Shown here piece after piece: positions 11,054 to 25,900 of a DNA stretch of 64,000 nucleotides. Each line of letters opens with the position of its first letter. Position 1 is the stretch's first letter. The position numbers were made by a program, and so were the translations under genes. Source of the stretch: Ridgeia piscesae (lineage: Eukaryota; Annelida; Polychaeta; Sabellida; Siboglinidae); assembly GCA_025642075.2 (NCBI GenBank), contig JAODUO010000465.1, positions 503,501 through 567,500 of the forward strand. The letters are read 5' to 3'. The notes below the pieces were generated by a model. The model made no database searches, was not told the origin of the DNA, and saw nothing but the letters and a program-made list of their open reading frames with translations.

Positions 11054-12105
11054 AATTACGGCGGTACTTCCATGCTTCAATGATGACTTGCTTGTTCCCG
11101 TTTATGATTACGCCAAAGGATTTTGTTTGTTGCGCCTCAGAGCTTGAATTTTCATGGATATAGGCGCTATTACTTTCTTGATCCTCTTCGTGTGGGATCA
11201 CACATAAGGCTGCAACCAAAGAACGCCAATGTTTTCTGTCCGCTGCCAACTTCGTCCCAACTCATCCGAGTGCTATAGAAGTGTTTTAATAATAATAATA
11301 ATTTATTATTGTCTGTCTCCTTCTCAATCGTTTGTTGGAGTCATCTCGAATGTTGGAACGAAACACACCAGGAAACCAACCATTGATTACTACATCGCCA
11401 TTAACCAGCCAATCACAGAGTGCTCTGCAGCCAGGAGCCGCTGAGACGGTCTGAGAAATGAAGCCTCTTCCGGTGCCGGGCAGAAGGCCGGGGACGTCCT
11501 TAACACGCTCGGTCAGGTGCACTGGTGCACGAATGTCCCTTCCCGCTGTTGGAATATATTCAGCGGCGCCCATCATCCATTTTGCTTCCGGCTATTTTAC
11601 TGGGGGTAAGGGCAGAGCCCTCCTCTAAAAACTTATTACCCCTTGTCCAACACTTCCCGTGGATATATGCTCAAAGCGCCAGTATTTTTAGATGCATGCG
11701 TGTAGGTGCTTTTGATATATTTCCGCAGCACGTGGCGGGCGTTTAAGGAATGGGCACGTACCGGTCACCTGCGCAAGGCCCAAGCGATTAAAATACATTT
11801 CTCATGCAAACATTGAAAAAGTTTGTTCGTTTTCGTCTGCATGATGCATGCTTCAAACGTTATGGACATCCCTGTCATTTACAATTAGCGCGAAATCAAA
11901 GATGGCCGCCAAACGGACCCTTTTGGACATTGTTTCGAAATGGGACATACAAATTTGTTTATTATATAATTTTATAGAGACGTTCAGGGTTGTTCAAAAT
12001 TCCATTTAGAATTCCACTGGTATATGGAGGAGATACCTACGAATGTACTACCTCAAGTCACTGTCACTCAAACAGTCATACCGCGGCGGATTGATTCCGT
12101 CGCGT
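11054..12105. other. Intergenic, no gene seen
   Basis: A short AAT-repeat lies near 11288-11308. Otherwise unique-looking sequence without supportable coding or RNA features. Confidence 0.5.

Positions 12106-12186
<81 letters not shown>
12106..12186. repeat. (AT)n microsatellite
   Basis: About 80 bp of AT dinucleotide repeat. Confidence 0.95.
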
Positions 12187-12187
<1 letters not shown>

Positions 12188-12439
12188 AGTCTGTCTATGC
12201 ATGATGCGACTCGATCAAGTGTTATTTAGCATATGGTCAAATAAACCTCCCTTCTGTGACTCAACTAACACAACAAGTATAATTTGTTATGATGAATTTC
12301 TCGCCAATATTCGAATAAACGAAATATAAACTTCTTACAAATATTAAGTTAAACAGTGTATACTTGCAAGAACAATAACATGAAAGGTTATGCATTGGAA
12401 AGTTACACACTACCAGATGTTAATCAAAATCACCACACT

Positions 12440-13398
12440 TTTCTTTCTTCTTCTTCTATTAATCAGCCAACATCAATGTTGTGAAATGAGTGAAAGGGTG
12501 TGTGGTATAGTAGAGGGGGGTAGTAGACATAAGAAATAAATGGGAATGTCTGTCATGGTTACAGGTGGGCAGCAAGCCTGGACTTGAAACCGTCCAGGGA
12601 TTTGGCTGCCACTATTTCCTGTGGCAGGCTGTTCGATCCATGCGGGGATGGTCCGGGGGAAGAATGACATCTGTCTGTACTGTGTCCTGCAGTAGGGGAT
12701 GTTGTAGCTGTGTGTGTTGTTCTTTCTGTGGCTTGATCTGTTTTCCTTTGGCTGTGATAGGTATTCAGAATCAATGGTGACGAGTCGGTGGTGAAATTTT
12801 TTTAACATTTCAAGTCGAGCTTTTTTACGGCGTTGTTGGACTGTAGGCCAGGCAAGAGAGTCGATGATGGAGTTGACGCAGGATGTCTGATGTTTCTTTT
12901 TGTAACCCATCTTGCTGCTCGGCATTGAACTTTTTCTATTGTTTTTATATTGTGTGTCCCAGACTGTGGCCGAGCACTCCAGGATTGGGCGGACAAAAGC
13001 TTTATATGCTGTTTCTTTGGTTTTCTTGTTTCCGATGTTTAGGTTTCTTCTGAGGAAGCCGAATGTCTTGTTCGCTTTATTGCTGATGGTGCCTATGTGG
13101 AACCCCCAATTCAGGTTGTCCTGTATGTTTATGCCAAGGTATTTTGCTGTGCTGACGTTTTGCGGGTTGTGTCCGTGTAGGTGGTATGATGGTACAATTT
13201 TCTTTTTCTTTCGGGTGGCACTCAATGTGTAGCATTTCTGTGGATGGAAGCTCATGGACCACTGTTTTTCCCATGTGGTGAGGGAATCAAGATCTTTTTG
13301 CAGCTTTTTCTGGTCCTCTTTGTGTTTAATTGTGTTACTGCACAGGGTGTCATCAGCAAACAGTTGGATTTTTGATTCAATGTCTTTAGGGCAGGCCT
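12440..13398 (-). mobile_element. 5'-truncated LINE with reverse transcriptase C-terminal half
   Basis: Minus strand. The frame from about 13396 reads IQLFADDTLCSNT, containing the FADD variant of the RT catalytic motif, then the thumb-like stretch STAKYLGINIQDNLNW and RPILECSATVWD. It is largely open to 12473. After about 12930 there is probably a frameshift, because the expected RRKKARLEMLKKFHHRL region appears next to a scrambled junction. A GAA-rich tail at about 12440-12460 marks the 3' end. The abrupt loss of similarity at about 13398 fits 5' truncation at insertion. Clade is CR1/Jockey-like by motif pattern only. Confidence 0.85.
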
Positions 13399-14007
13399 AC
13401 ACATAAAAACTAAATTGTTGCTCTTATTTTCGGACTTTTGCGCCTGTTATTATAGTCACACCGTTTACAGTAATCAGTGTTTAATGACGTGTTGTATATC
13501 ACCATATAGACCCAAACAATGGCTGCTTCTGTAGTATTCGGTGAAAACAATGGACGCCTCAACTAACCCAGTGGGTCACCTAGGCCGCGGCTCAGCAAAA
13601 CCATCCAACTGCATTCCCTTTTACGCTAAAAGGTCTACTATTTTCAACATTGAAGTTCTCAAATTCTTACATTCTCTTATCTGATATAGCCTCCCGGAGG
13701 GTTGACCAATGCCCGCGCTTATATGTATAGGTAGCGGTGTACAGCCGAAAGTACTCTCGATAAGGGCATCCGGCCAATATAAAAAAGTATATTTCTGATC
13801 TTGGGAGAAATTTAAGAAAGACACATCATTTCTAAGTAAAAAATTGACTTATCGTGGCCGAATTCCCCGTGAAATTTGCCTCTAATACTCGCCGATATCC
13901 CAAAGTATTCGCGATTGTAGGTAATCATGAATGCATGCAGCTGCAAGACAAACAGAGTTCTAGGGAGAGTTCCTCAAATCGATATCCTTTTCTATGGAAC
14001 TTCTGTA

Positions 14008-14200
14008 TAATGTCAATGTTTATTGATTTATGTAGCAACATATTTATACAGTAATATTCAATGGTGCTGCACAATACCGGAAGATGCACAATGGAAGTCA
14101 ATATAAACATTCAACATAGTACGCATATATTGATATAATATAAAATAGTAAAATTAATTAATATATATAAATAAAATATATATATATATAAATACATTGT
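14008..14200. repeat. Dispersed repeat shared with 28672-28865
   Basis: Starts TTTATTGATTTATGTAGC and includes CATATTTATACAGTAATATTC and ATATTGATATAATATAAAAT. The copy at 28672 has the same order with few changes. AT-rich, no coding capacity; possibly the 3' end of a retroelement. Confidence 0.75.
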
Positions 14201-14750
14201 TTAATTAATAAAAATAATGAATAATAAAATAATATTAAATAAATAATAATAATTAAAATGATTTTTTAGTACAGTATAATGTTGGCCCTTGTTCTATGGA
14301 GAACATTGAAAGACAGACCTTCGGCTAGAGAGCTTCGGTTACAAAACGATCTTTAAAGTTGGCGCATACACAATAATGCTCGGGATAGCATATACTTTTA
14401 ATTGTGAGTAGCGTTACCGGTCATACATAAAACAAATTAATATATCATTTATACAGACGGCCTACAGTCGGTCATACTTATCGTAAAGATAGTTATTGTT
14501 ATGTATTACATATGTATGACAGTGTGTCTATTATGAGCTACACTTCAAACCACCTTCGTTTCACATTCACCATAATTCAATCGGTCGACGCGTCTGGATA
14601 TACTATATGAGCATAGTATATTTTCGTTGTAAGTTATAATGCGTTCACCACATACACATTTCCATGACATGTTAACGGGTGACATTGCCTATATCGTAAA
14701 AAAATTGCAATAGTTCGACGTTACCGAAGAAATTCCGCGAAATTCCCAGA
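14200..14750. other. Intergenic sequence upstream of DGKQ
   Basis: AT-rich, nothing recognised. Confidence 0.5.
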
Positions 14751-15069
14751 AACAGTTACCCAGCTTCCCGACAGGTGGCGACAGCGTGTAACAACTCAGC
14801 CAGCCTCGCTTTGGTGGCGCTTTCATTCATTTCCGCAACTCGGGTCTGTTGCCTTTCCACATCGTTATGGATAATCTGGCCGGTAAAAACCGTCGCAGCT
14901 GACGGGCAGCTTGGAAAGCCGGCCCCAGAAGGACGGCAATGCTTTGCGACACCTCTCCACCGGCGGACGCAGACAACGCGCGAATGGAATAAGCCGATCA
15001 CGACGTGTAATTTTGATCTGTTTTGGTGGCCCGGCCTGGCACAGCTCGATAGCATCGTCATTGCAAATT
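14750..15069 (+). promoter_or_regulatory. Probable 5' UTR / promoter region of DGKQ
   Basis: CpG-richer than the flanks and directly upstream of the first coding exon. No TATA box or initiator was identified. An in-frame upstream ATG at 14911 would add 53 residues without known family similarity, so it more likely lies in leader sequence. Confidence 0.35.
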
Positions 15070-15247
15070 ATGGCAGCGGCTTGGACTGCTACGGAGAGCT
15101 GTCACGAAGATGCTCCGCCAGAATCGCTCGAATACGAGCAAGGTCACGGGCATTACTTCTTGAAAAAGACGTTTCATAAACCAACGTACTGCCATCACTG
15201 CACGGACATGCTGTGGGGGCTTATAGGGCAGGGATATGTATGCGAAG
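15070..15247 (+). CDS. DGKQ: DGKQ exon 1: start and first half of C1-1
   Basis: ATG at 15070 has A at -3 and G at +4. Encodes [20 protein letters not shown], then [17 protein letters not shown] with zinc ligands H28, C41, C44 and C58. Donor GAAG|GTAAAT, phase 1. Short N-terminus compared with vertebrates, which have a Pro/Gly-rich leader. Confidence 0.9.
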
Positions 15248-16934
15248 GTAAATCGGATTTTCGACATGACCCACCCATAATGTCCGACGTAGTTGCCGCG
15301 AGCGCCGTCAGACGTCGCCGCGCATAGTTTTCATCATTACGCCGTCGTACTACCGACAGTTTATCATAATTATTCTGCCGGTATTTCGCCTAGAAATGCC
15401 ACCCCAGCGACCATTCACGTATTAATTGCGTGCGTCTATAATTATTTTAATCCGTAATGTTTTTCTTTCTCGCCGCTGCGCTCATATGCGGCATTTTGCC
15501 GAGGTGACGCTTGTTTTCTGACGGAGGCGGCACCCGGCATTTCTCAGGCTCAAGCATCCACTTTCCCGGTAGCATAGCGTCGGCTTCCGCTAACACATAT
15601 TCGTTTAAATGTACGTTTATTGAGGCCCTCGGTGCGGATAAGTCATCCCATGTCAACCACAAAGCGCCTACGTTTTCACAAAATGTGTTTGTATTGTGGT
15701 GTGGTGCTAAATTCATGATGAATAAAACAGTCGCGTTCCGTACGCTGCAGTGCCCAATGCGGACTGTCGTAGACGTAGCCTAGCAGCCAACAGCAGGCGT
15801 AGGGATGGTGATTATTCCCGTTGCCCGGCATTCTGGTTTGTTGAAACTTATCTAAGTACATTCCAGTAATGTGCATTTTTGTGTAAATGTAAAATTGCAG
15901 GTCCAGTTTGTTTTGTATTTTTGAGATCATGGCTGATGCCAAATCAAAATGTGAACAGTATTAAAAAATCTGGAAATACATTTGTTTTATGTTTAGTGAA
16001 CAAGATTACAACAATTAGCACATGCAAGTGTTTCTAACAGCTGTAACCTAAAACAGTTGTATTAATTAATTAATGCCAACTAATTTGGCACATTGATAGG
16101 TTTTGTGGTTCTATATTAGAAATAAGAAAAAAAACCCAGCAACATTGTACTTTATTGGCCTTGCATAATGTTACACATGGTAAGCAATTCAGTGAGATTG
16201 TGTAATTATTTTGAAAACATTGTGAATATCATAATTATATGTAATAAAGCTAATTGGAGTGTAGGTTTCCAATATATTATGGAGCACGAAATTAATTAAT
16301 TATAGACTGATACAATAGTTGATGTATTCAGTTCAGTAAATAAGTATTATATATCTATCATTTGTATAAGACAGCAACATTGTCCTTACAGGATTCCACT
16401 AAAATATAAATTACTTCATCACCAGAAAACTTGACAGTTATTTTATAAGATTACAAGAAACTGTGCAGTGTTGTTTGATGAATAATAAGTTATGTACATT
16501 AGCTTTAATCTTTTGTTCAGAATGTTAGCACATGGAAAGATTGGCGTCCTTCTGACAAATAAAAAAACTGGAAACAAAACAACAGATGTTTCCCTTGTAA
16601 TTTGTCATGACATGACATATGAATTGTTGAGTTCATGTAGCAGTTTGTCATTGAAACTGATGCTCGTAGATGTGGAACTGGGGTGAATCTATGTAATCAG
16701 ACATCAAACAGCTTTATTCAGAGACCCATCCACCCATCATTTGGATGGGTAAAACCCATTGTGGATGGGTGGAAATATGGACAGGTGGTAGACAGGTAAA
16801 AAATGAAGGAGCAAAAAATAGTCTTTAAAAAAGTGTAGATCTATATTCTTAGTTACTCCTTGAAAACGGATGTCACATACATGTGTTTGTAGTTTATTTC
16901 ATGTCATAAAAGTAAAACATCTCAATGACTTGTA

Positions 16935-16974
<40 letters not shown>

Positions 16975-19900
16975 CATATACATACAAGTAACACGTGTCA
17001 ACCAAAATAATTTGTGTATGGCAAAAATTTGATCTTGCATAACATCCTGCAGACAAAAATCACCCAAAGGGCAGAACATTGCTTCAAATTGTCCTTATGT
17101 AATAACTATTAATATTAAGAAATCTTGTAATAACTATTAATAAAAACACCAATGTTAAATGACTGAGTTGTCAATACCATCTGTTTAAATTCGTACATGC
17201 TACTAGTTTAATGCAATTTTTTTTAAACATACCTTACAAAAAATATAATCCTAACGATATATAAAAATTTGTATTCTCATTTTGGAAATTGTCTGTTTTA
17301 GCATCAGTCAGTAAGTTTGCAACAAGGTGACTTCATCAGTACCTACTACCTGTATGAGTTGTTATATAACTGACACCCTTGTTGGGTGACTAGTCATTGA
17401 CAACACTGTGTACTTGCAGCAGTACATAGCAATCCTTTATGCAGGATCCAGTTTCTGCCTGTAAAAATATATCCCAGTAGACACACGCCTGAACTCACAC
17501 ACATAGGAGCAAGTTGAGAAATACACAATAATTCATGTCTGAATTTGGCCTTGGCAAATTGCCAGATGCGATCACCAAAAACAGTTGTTTACCATTTAAA
17601 CAATAATATGTGCAATTTTCTACATCCAACTGCAGAGATCATTTAACTAATTCACATAAATTACATATTTGGATTAAAGAACTAAATTCGTGATTAGCTA
17701 AATCAGTTGAACAATTAATGATTTTAATTAATCCTATTCAATGATGGATCAACAGAGGCTAATCTAGGGGGGACACATCCTGCAATTTGCAAACGTCAGA
17801 TTCATCGAAAGATGGGGGAGAGGGGAGTCCAGTTTTCACAATTGTTGGCAGCCTGACTTCAGGGTTTTTCTGGACTTTCTGGGTATTAACTAGGTCAAGG
17901 GAAAAAGACTAATTCAAAAGCCATGGCCCCCCTAGATCCATGTTTGCAATTTCCATTTATACCTTCGAGAATCACTTATCAATGTGAAACAGTTTGGAAA
18001 CTTAGATTTGTAGCCGTTCCTATCCTTATTGATTGTGTGCTTTACGACTAACAGAAAATCAGAAATGACCTTTTTGTTTGCAGTGTGTAATTTTGTCGTG
18101 CATGACCGGTGTTTGAAGACAGTCGTGTCTCCGTGCTCTAGTATTGCTGCCAATCTCGTCAAGGTAAGTTGTCTTTACTCTCATTTAGCATGTGGACATC
18201 TTCAATATTGGGTCATGGGTTTAGAGACGGGAGCATCACAGTATGAACATGCAACAAGACCCCTAAAATATGTTACCTGGTAATACTTAGAATCTTAATA
18301 ATAGTCATAACACTACATATAAAAAAACTATGTTTTTGCTCTTGGATCACATAAATCACATGGTTTGGACTTTCTGTTACGGATGATTTAAAAATAACTA
18401 TATGTATGGATATAATATATATAGATAACATTTGCTTTGTGTTGTGTTTTTTATTAGTTCATGCACCGGGGGCATCACACTGTGACTGCCGTGCGCCATT
18501 AGCACTGATATCTCACTATGTTATATTGGAAATAAGATGATTGTACATGTACAATTTCTTTCTTGTGCTCCTGTTTTGTGATGTATTTTAAATAAAATAT
18601 CACTAGTTGCTGCTACTACTCACAAACTATTGAGGATCTATGTTTATAATTTGGCATAGACGTACCTTAGGGCACTGCATAGTGCACACCAACTGTTTAT
18701 TTGATTGGATTGTTCTGAAGGCCCCAAAAACTGGAAGATTTTTTCTAAACTTAAATAAATTTTTCTCTAATTTTGCATAGGTATATCTCGGGCCACGTAG
18801 ATAATACACAGTACTTTTTTATTGAATGGTTCTAAGAGCACTGCAAGGCTTCCAAAATCTAAATGCCCACATTTTGCCTGTCTGTCTGGACAGGCTGGGA
18901 AACAATACAAGTTTTGTGTTTAAAACCGCCCCAGCTCTGGAGGCTAGATGGCCTACCTAGAACCACATCTAATTGATAATTGTGTATTGGTGACTGCCCC
19001 ACTGCCATACACTGGAGGCCAAGTGGCCTGCTTAGAAGGCAACACATAGCTAATTGGTACTGCATATATGTGGCAGACTACTTCTGCAGGTTTTAATTAA
19101 CCCGTTTCTTCAAAAACATTGATAACGTAACGTAAATGCAAGTTGACTTAATTTTAGACTTATTTAATTTTCTTTAAATTGGTGTGACTGCTGTATATTG
19201 TCACATGCAGGTGACAAACATATATAATTATATTCTGAGCACTGGGCTGGCTGAGTGGAGTGGAGTGGAAGTACATAACACTTGACAAATAAATCAGTAA
19301 TTGCAAGTCACTGCATTGACAAACTTTGGCTGTTTTTCTGGTCATCTCATATTAATAACCAAAGAAGATGGCAGTTAGGTGATTAGGGTGAAGAGATAAA
19401 CAGTGCTTATGATATACCAAAAAACATTTCATTCATATTATTTCATAATTATAAAGTCACTTTATAATATAAATGCTTCAGTGCCTCTTGGCGTATTTCC
19501 TAGAAAGGATTTATCATTAGTATGCATGTTGGCGGAAAATGTAACTAAGCAATTCTAACTGCATTGGTTCAACTTGGTTTCAATTTTTTGTAGGTTCCAT
19601 ATTTAAGCTATTTTTGTTGTATTTTATAATCTTCAAGTCCACGTTCACACAGAAATGTTTATGTGCATGGTGTCACCTCTGTAATGAGGGTATTGTGTCA
19701 CCTCTGTAATGAGGGGCATGGTGTCAGCTTTGTAATGAGGGCATTCAGGCATGGCTTTAGTCAGAGACCTGCCCAACTGTCATTTTGATGGGCAAAATCT
19801 GCTGTGGATGGGTAGAAATATTGGTGGACGGGTAAGAGAAGGAAGGAGCAAAAAATGTCTTGCAAAATTTATTGTGTTAATACCTTGGCCTAGAAATTGT

Positions 19901-22900
19901 ATATAATAACCAGAACTATGGTGACAGCATTCGTGTGAAAGAATTCCGGGGTCAGCATCCTACGTCAAATCAATCACTTGAAATGTCGCTAGACTCCAAT
20001 TTTTATGAAATGTTTGAAGGTTGTTGGCTCAGGCGAGACAGTCTAGATGAAGTGTTATTGAAGATATAGGTGATTGCCCTCTAGTCACACTCCCAAAAAA
20101 CCTCTATCTAAGAAAAAAACAGACGGGACAGCAAAACACAGTTGGTCCCAAAATACTTCTGGAAGATGTGAATTAATTTAAATATCATATTATTCACCCT
20201 AATAAGGGTACACCCCCTTTTCAATAACATTACTATGAGCTCTTACACCCGAAATTTTACATTTTAATATCAGTGTTGATGCTTAACAGTGATCTTGAAA
20301 ATCTAAAAACTGTCAACACCATGACACGGTCGCGGGACATTGTCTTTGGTGTGTCATGGAAATAATGTCCTGGTTCCTTAACATATCTTTATGTTAGTGA
20401 AATGGTACCCAGCGGTCTCCAAAGCCAACATTGATGTTGTATTGACTCCATAATAATACTTACATTTCCAGTGTTCCAAGTACATAGCAGTTGTTGGTTT
20501 GTTTGGAGTAAGTAGTTCTTTGCTCGGGCAAGTAACTCTGCATAGTTATCCAGTGGATGGGTGGAAATTTATGATAAATAGTGACTGTATTACAGTAACA
20601 TAGTACCCTTTTTATTTGAGAAAAGTCAAATGTAAATGAAGTTGTCTATCAATCACGCATGTTGCAGACTTGCAGTTTTGTTCGTGTATGCTGGGGTCTA
20701 GTCGGCGTTAGTTTTCCGCCAAGTTTAGTGTCTGTGTTAACATGGCACATATGCTATGTAGATCTCTCATTTGTGTAGGACCAGCTACTCATCAGCCATT
20801 GTTGGCCATCGTTGATCAAGACATAGCTTTATGCAGAGACCTTTCCATCCATCACTTGGACGGGTAAAAACATGTTTTGTATGGGTAGAAATATGGGTGG
20901 ACGGGTAAAGAAATGAAGTAGCAAAAGTCTTCAAAAATCATAGATATTGTCAGTTTTGTTCTGAAAGATCACAAAATCTAGAAATGAGTAAATTGTGTCA
21001 CATGTGTGTTTGTAGTCCATTTCAGGTACAAAAACAATTTAAAGTTTGTAAACTGGCTTAACAGTTGATATCCATGTTAAGGATGGGATGAATATTCGAT
21101 TCGTATTCAAAATTTTGAATATATGCGAACGTTTCCCCCTATGTGATTTGAAATTTGAAAATTTGCAGCTATATAAACAAATGTTGCTTGAATATTTTCC
21201 TTCATGTCCTCAGCCGCAAAATCGGTCCCAGGTGATCTTTTATTTTCTGACTTAACTATGACAAAGACTACAACCGCTAAACTACTCCTCATATATCTAA
21301 TATGTATACGTATACACACAATAGGTTACAAAATAAAATCAGTAACGTTGCTTACACAAATATACTTCACAAAACAAACTCGTGTAAAACTCACTGATAA
21401 CGCAGTGTCATCGCCGTTTGTGGCAGCTACGCATAGCTTACCGTAATATCAGTATTGTGTCAAGGGATCTTTTGTTAGCAGTGTCGGGTTATGGTTTAAT
21501 GTTAGGGTTTCGGCTAAGTTTAGGATTAGTTGAAGTTAGTTTAGGCTTGGTTAGGGTTACGGTTACTTTAGGGTTAGCATAAACCAGAATTTGTGAAGGT
21601 CATATATTTTGCGATGCCTATGATAAATTACCGATGTTATAGTAAGCGCCTAGCTCCACATAGCTGCCGTACATCATGTCAAGTTTTGCGCGAATTAGTT
21701 TTCTTGATTTTATTCTTTACAGGAATGTAAATGATTTATTTTGTAACCTACTGTGTATATGTACATAAGTTATGTGAGGACAAGTTTGGCTGCTGTAAGA
21801 AGTCGTTTTCATGGTTAGGTCAAAAAGTAAACAAAAAGATCCATGCGTAAGGCCATGATGCTGACGACTCCCCCCGCATGGGATGATGGCGCATCCCGGC
21901 AAGACATCTTGACACCATTCGAATTTGAAGCCACTGAATATTCATATTTGATTTGATATTCCATTTGTATTCGAAATTTCAAGGATATTTGATTCGATTC
22001 AAATGAAATTCCACATTCGTTCCGTCCTTAATCCACACGTCCACCAAAAAATGTGTGACTGGCAAACTGTTGATCCTGCATAAAGCCTTGGATCAAGACT
22101 GTATTAATTTTCAGTACATCAGGAAACCTTCAGTTTGGTTGGATCTCTGTCTCTGATCATATTTAATGAAATTAGGAAATAGTAGACTTTGTACCTGTTA
22201 GTTGAATAATTATAACCAGTATTATGTCTAACCCACATGGACTCGGAGTCTTCGCAAGTCATACAATGTTACGTTAGTCAATCCAGTCTGATGACGTTTT
22301 CAGAACATGAAACTGGCTCTGGTACAGCTAAGCTGGTGGCTGATAAACGGAACAATAATAAAATTACAGAAGTGTTGTTTATATCTATCAGTTATTTTAA
22401 GCATAAATTATGAGCTTTCAGAGCTGCATTATGTGAGATGCTCGACTGAAATGTGTCTGTCGTTGACTACCCTCAACATGGTGCGTGTAGCAGCAATCTT
22501 ATGAATCTTATGATGTCAACAAATTTAATAAAGTATATTCAGCCTGGTAAATTGTAATTTGGACATAATTAAAACAGTTTTAATATCACCAAGACGATAA
22601 TATAAAGTTTAGCTAAAATACACATTTGTAAATATTTCTGTAATAAATACAAGATTGTTTTCGTTTTGTAAAATACAAAACTGTGAATACTGAAGTTCAT
22701 AAATGTCTGAATAAAATAATATCAGATGGACTGGAAAATAGATGCAGGTACAATTTTAACTTACTTGTCTGGGGACAAGTTAAAATTCTGGGATATTTCT
22801 ATTGCAGATTTCTGTCAATGTCACAGTAGAGAAAACGTGTGTGATTAATATTAACATACGGTTTAGAATGCATGAGCAGCAGCCCCATCCAAATGCGTCA

Positions 22901-25900
22901 ACTTGAATCTGTACAGGGTAGGTTAATTAAGCAAAGTCTTGGATTAAGTAAACTATCACACAACACATCCTTACTTAAAGCACTAAATATTGAAAAGATT
23001 GAAGATATTGTAAATAGAAATGTGTTATCCTTGTATAATAGAATATTTAAAGTTGAAAGTCCAGCGCGTCGACTGATGAAGTACTTTTTATAATTTTTTT
23101 GAAAGCGGCGTATATCCAAGAATTTTTTTTCCGCTCAGAGGCGCATAAAATACATTGTAACACACACATATTTAAAATATTCATAATCAGTTTAAACTTG
23201 CACGTAAAGGCGAAATGTTAAATGATAATAAATAGATAATTAAATAAAGCTTCTAAAAATCCTAGTTCATAAGCTAAACTTATCAGCAAAAAAGAAATTA
23301 TAAACTTATTGTCTCATTTTATGGTGAAACGGTACCTGGAACCCTGCTGGATAGGGTGGTATCTATGGGCGAGTCACCAACTAAACGAGCCTTTAATTCT
23401 CAACATGTACTCGAAACTAGTGTGACAGACAATGATGGTCTTGTTGACTCGATTAGACACCACCTTTTATTTACTGATAATTTTACCAAGCCATATTCAC
23501 ATGAACATCTTTTAGTTCATCTGTTAACCACTGCACCCTAATATATTACGCGTCTCTTTATTTTAACTGATATACACAATATACACTGAGTTTTATATAT
23601 TATATCATGCCACTGTATGTATTGTCGCTATTTATTTTATCAGGGTTTTATTCTTCACCATGTGTCTTTTATATGTGATTGTACGTATGAATATGTATGT
23701 AATGTTTCTTCTCCGGCAACGGAGGCTAAATAAGTTAATAATAATAATAATAGTGGTCATTATGTGAATTGAGTAAAAGTTCAGATCACTAATAATTTAC
23801 CTAGATTTTATAAAAACTTTTGTTTTATGTTCTCATGAGATCTCAAGTTTGAGGTCATGTTCATGCAAAAATGGCCCAAAGTGATTGATTTGACACTGAA
23901 TAAGCTTCAGCCAATGCTCGCTATAATCATGGCAGAGTGATACAAATTAGTGAGGAAGAAAGTGTATGCCTGCAATTACAGTATGTTGTTTTAATTGGTC
24001 AGTGTATTTCAACATTTGCACTTGTTACTGGATAATTTGGTGAGCTATTTCAAGGAGTGTTTAAGGCTACTTTGGGGAAAAACTGTAAAAAAAATTCTGG
24101 AAAAAACAGAAGTTAGTAAATAACGACACCTAGCATTATACCCTCCTGACAGCGATGTTTCATAATGTCTTCAGGAGTGGTATGGACGTGTTGGAGATAA
24201 ACTTGATAATGTTTTTATTATACACTGTACACTGGTGTTGCTCAGTTGTACGGTTGGATTATAGCAACTCAAATTTAATCGCATCCAAAATGAACTCGTA
24301 CAAATTGATAACAGTAATAATACGGCATTGGTCTAAACCATAAATCTGGCAACTCCAGCCATTGGGAGATGCAATACAGCAGCACTAAATTTGTAAACTT
24401 TAAAATAAAAAAATGCGTATGTATATGTAGCAATAAATTAATCCGAATAAATAAATAATACTAATGACAGTAAAACTAGAATGATAATTCTGATAAACAC
24501 TAGTATAGTATACTGCAGGGTAAAATTAATAATAATAAATAAAATAATAAAACCATGTGTAGAAAATGGATACTAAGAAAGGTGGGCGAGTGTCTGGACT
24601 AAGCAATGCACTGGAGATTTCACCTCCCAGTCAATACAGTGCACTAGTACTAGTCCATGTGACAGGTCATGTGTTCGCATTGTCTATGTACTAGGTACAT
24701 ACATGTGGTAAGATGATGCAGTGCACTTATCAGTGCACTTGATGAGTGTAGTGCACACGATGCAGTGCACTTTCAGGGCACTCGGCATATAGCCATACTG
24801 CGTATGGTGCAGTGCACCACGTGCACTGGGCCTAGCTGTGGTGTCAGTGCAGTGGATCGGGCCAGCAGCTAGCCACAGCAACTTCTCAAATCTACAGGAA
24901 CTAGTCGTGTTGACCACATTGATTGGTGGATCAATAAGGTGGGATTCAGTTGCTACGGTAACCGGTGGGTGGCGCTATATATAGTGGCTGCAGGCACTGT
25001 GGACTTCTGTAACCAGTGGGTGGCACTATAGTGACTGAAGACTTCTGTAACCAGTGGGTGGCACTATAGTGACTGAAGACTTCTGTAACCAGTGGGTGGC
25101 ACTATAGTGACTGAAGACTTCTGTAGCCAGTGGGTGGCACTATAGTGACTGAAGACTTCTGTAGCCAGTGGGTGGCACTATAGTGACTGAAGACTTCTGT
25201 AACTAGTGGGTGGCACTATAGTGACTGAAGACTTCTGTAGCCAGTGGGTGGCACTATAGTGACTGAAGACTTCTGTAGCCAGTGGGTGGCACTATAGTGA
25301 CTGAAGACTTCTGTAACCAGTGGGTGGCACTATAGTGACTGAAGACTTCTGTAGCCAGTGGGTGGCACTATAGTGACTGAAGACTTCTGTAACCAGTGGG
25401 TGGCACTATAGTGACTGAAGACTTCTGTAGCCAGTGGGTGGCACTATAGTGACTGAAGACTTCTGTAACCAGTGGGTGGCACTATAGTGACTGAAGACTT
25501 CTGTAACCAGTGGGTGGCACTATAGTGACTGAAGACTTCTGTAACCAGTGGGTGGCACTATAGTGACTGAAGGCTTCTGTAACCAGTGGGTGGCACTATA
25601 GTGACTGAAGACTTCTGTAGCCAGTGGGTGGCACTGTAGCGACTGAAGACTTCTGTAACCAGTGGGTGGCACTATAGTGACTGAAGACTTCTGTAACCAG
25701 TGGGTGGCACTATAGTGACTGAAGACTTCTGTAACCAGTGGGTGGCACCGTAGCGACTGTAGACTTCTGTAACCAGTGGGTGGCACCGTAGTGACTGTAA
25801 ACTTCTGTAACCAGTGGGTGGCACTATAGTGACTGAAGACTTCTGTAACCAGTGGGTGGCACTATAGCGACTGAAGACTTCTGTAACCAGTGGGTGGCAC

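Noticed and set aside
14911..15069. In-frame upstream ATG extending DGKQ by 53 residues
   Set aside because: The extension has no family similarity and the ATG at 15070 has a stronger context; kept only as an alternative.
21480..21590. TTAGGG-like motifs suggesting telomeric sequence
   Set aside because: Degenerate GGGTTA/TTAGGG words inside the hAT-like element, not a regular hexamer array.
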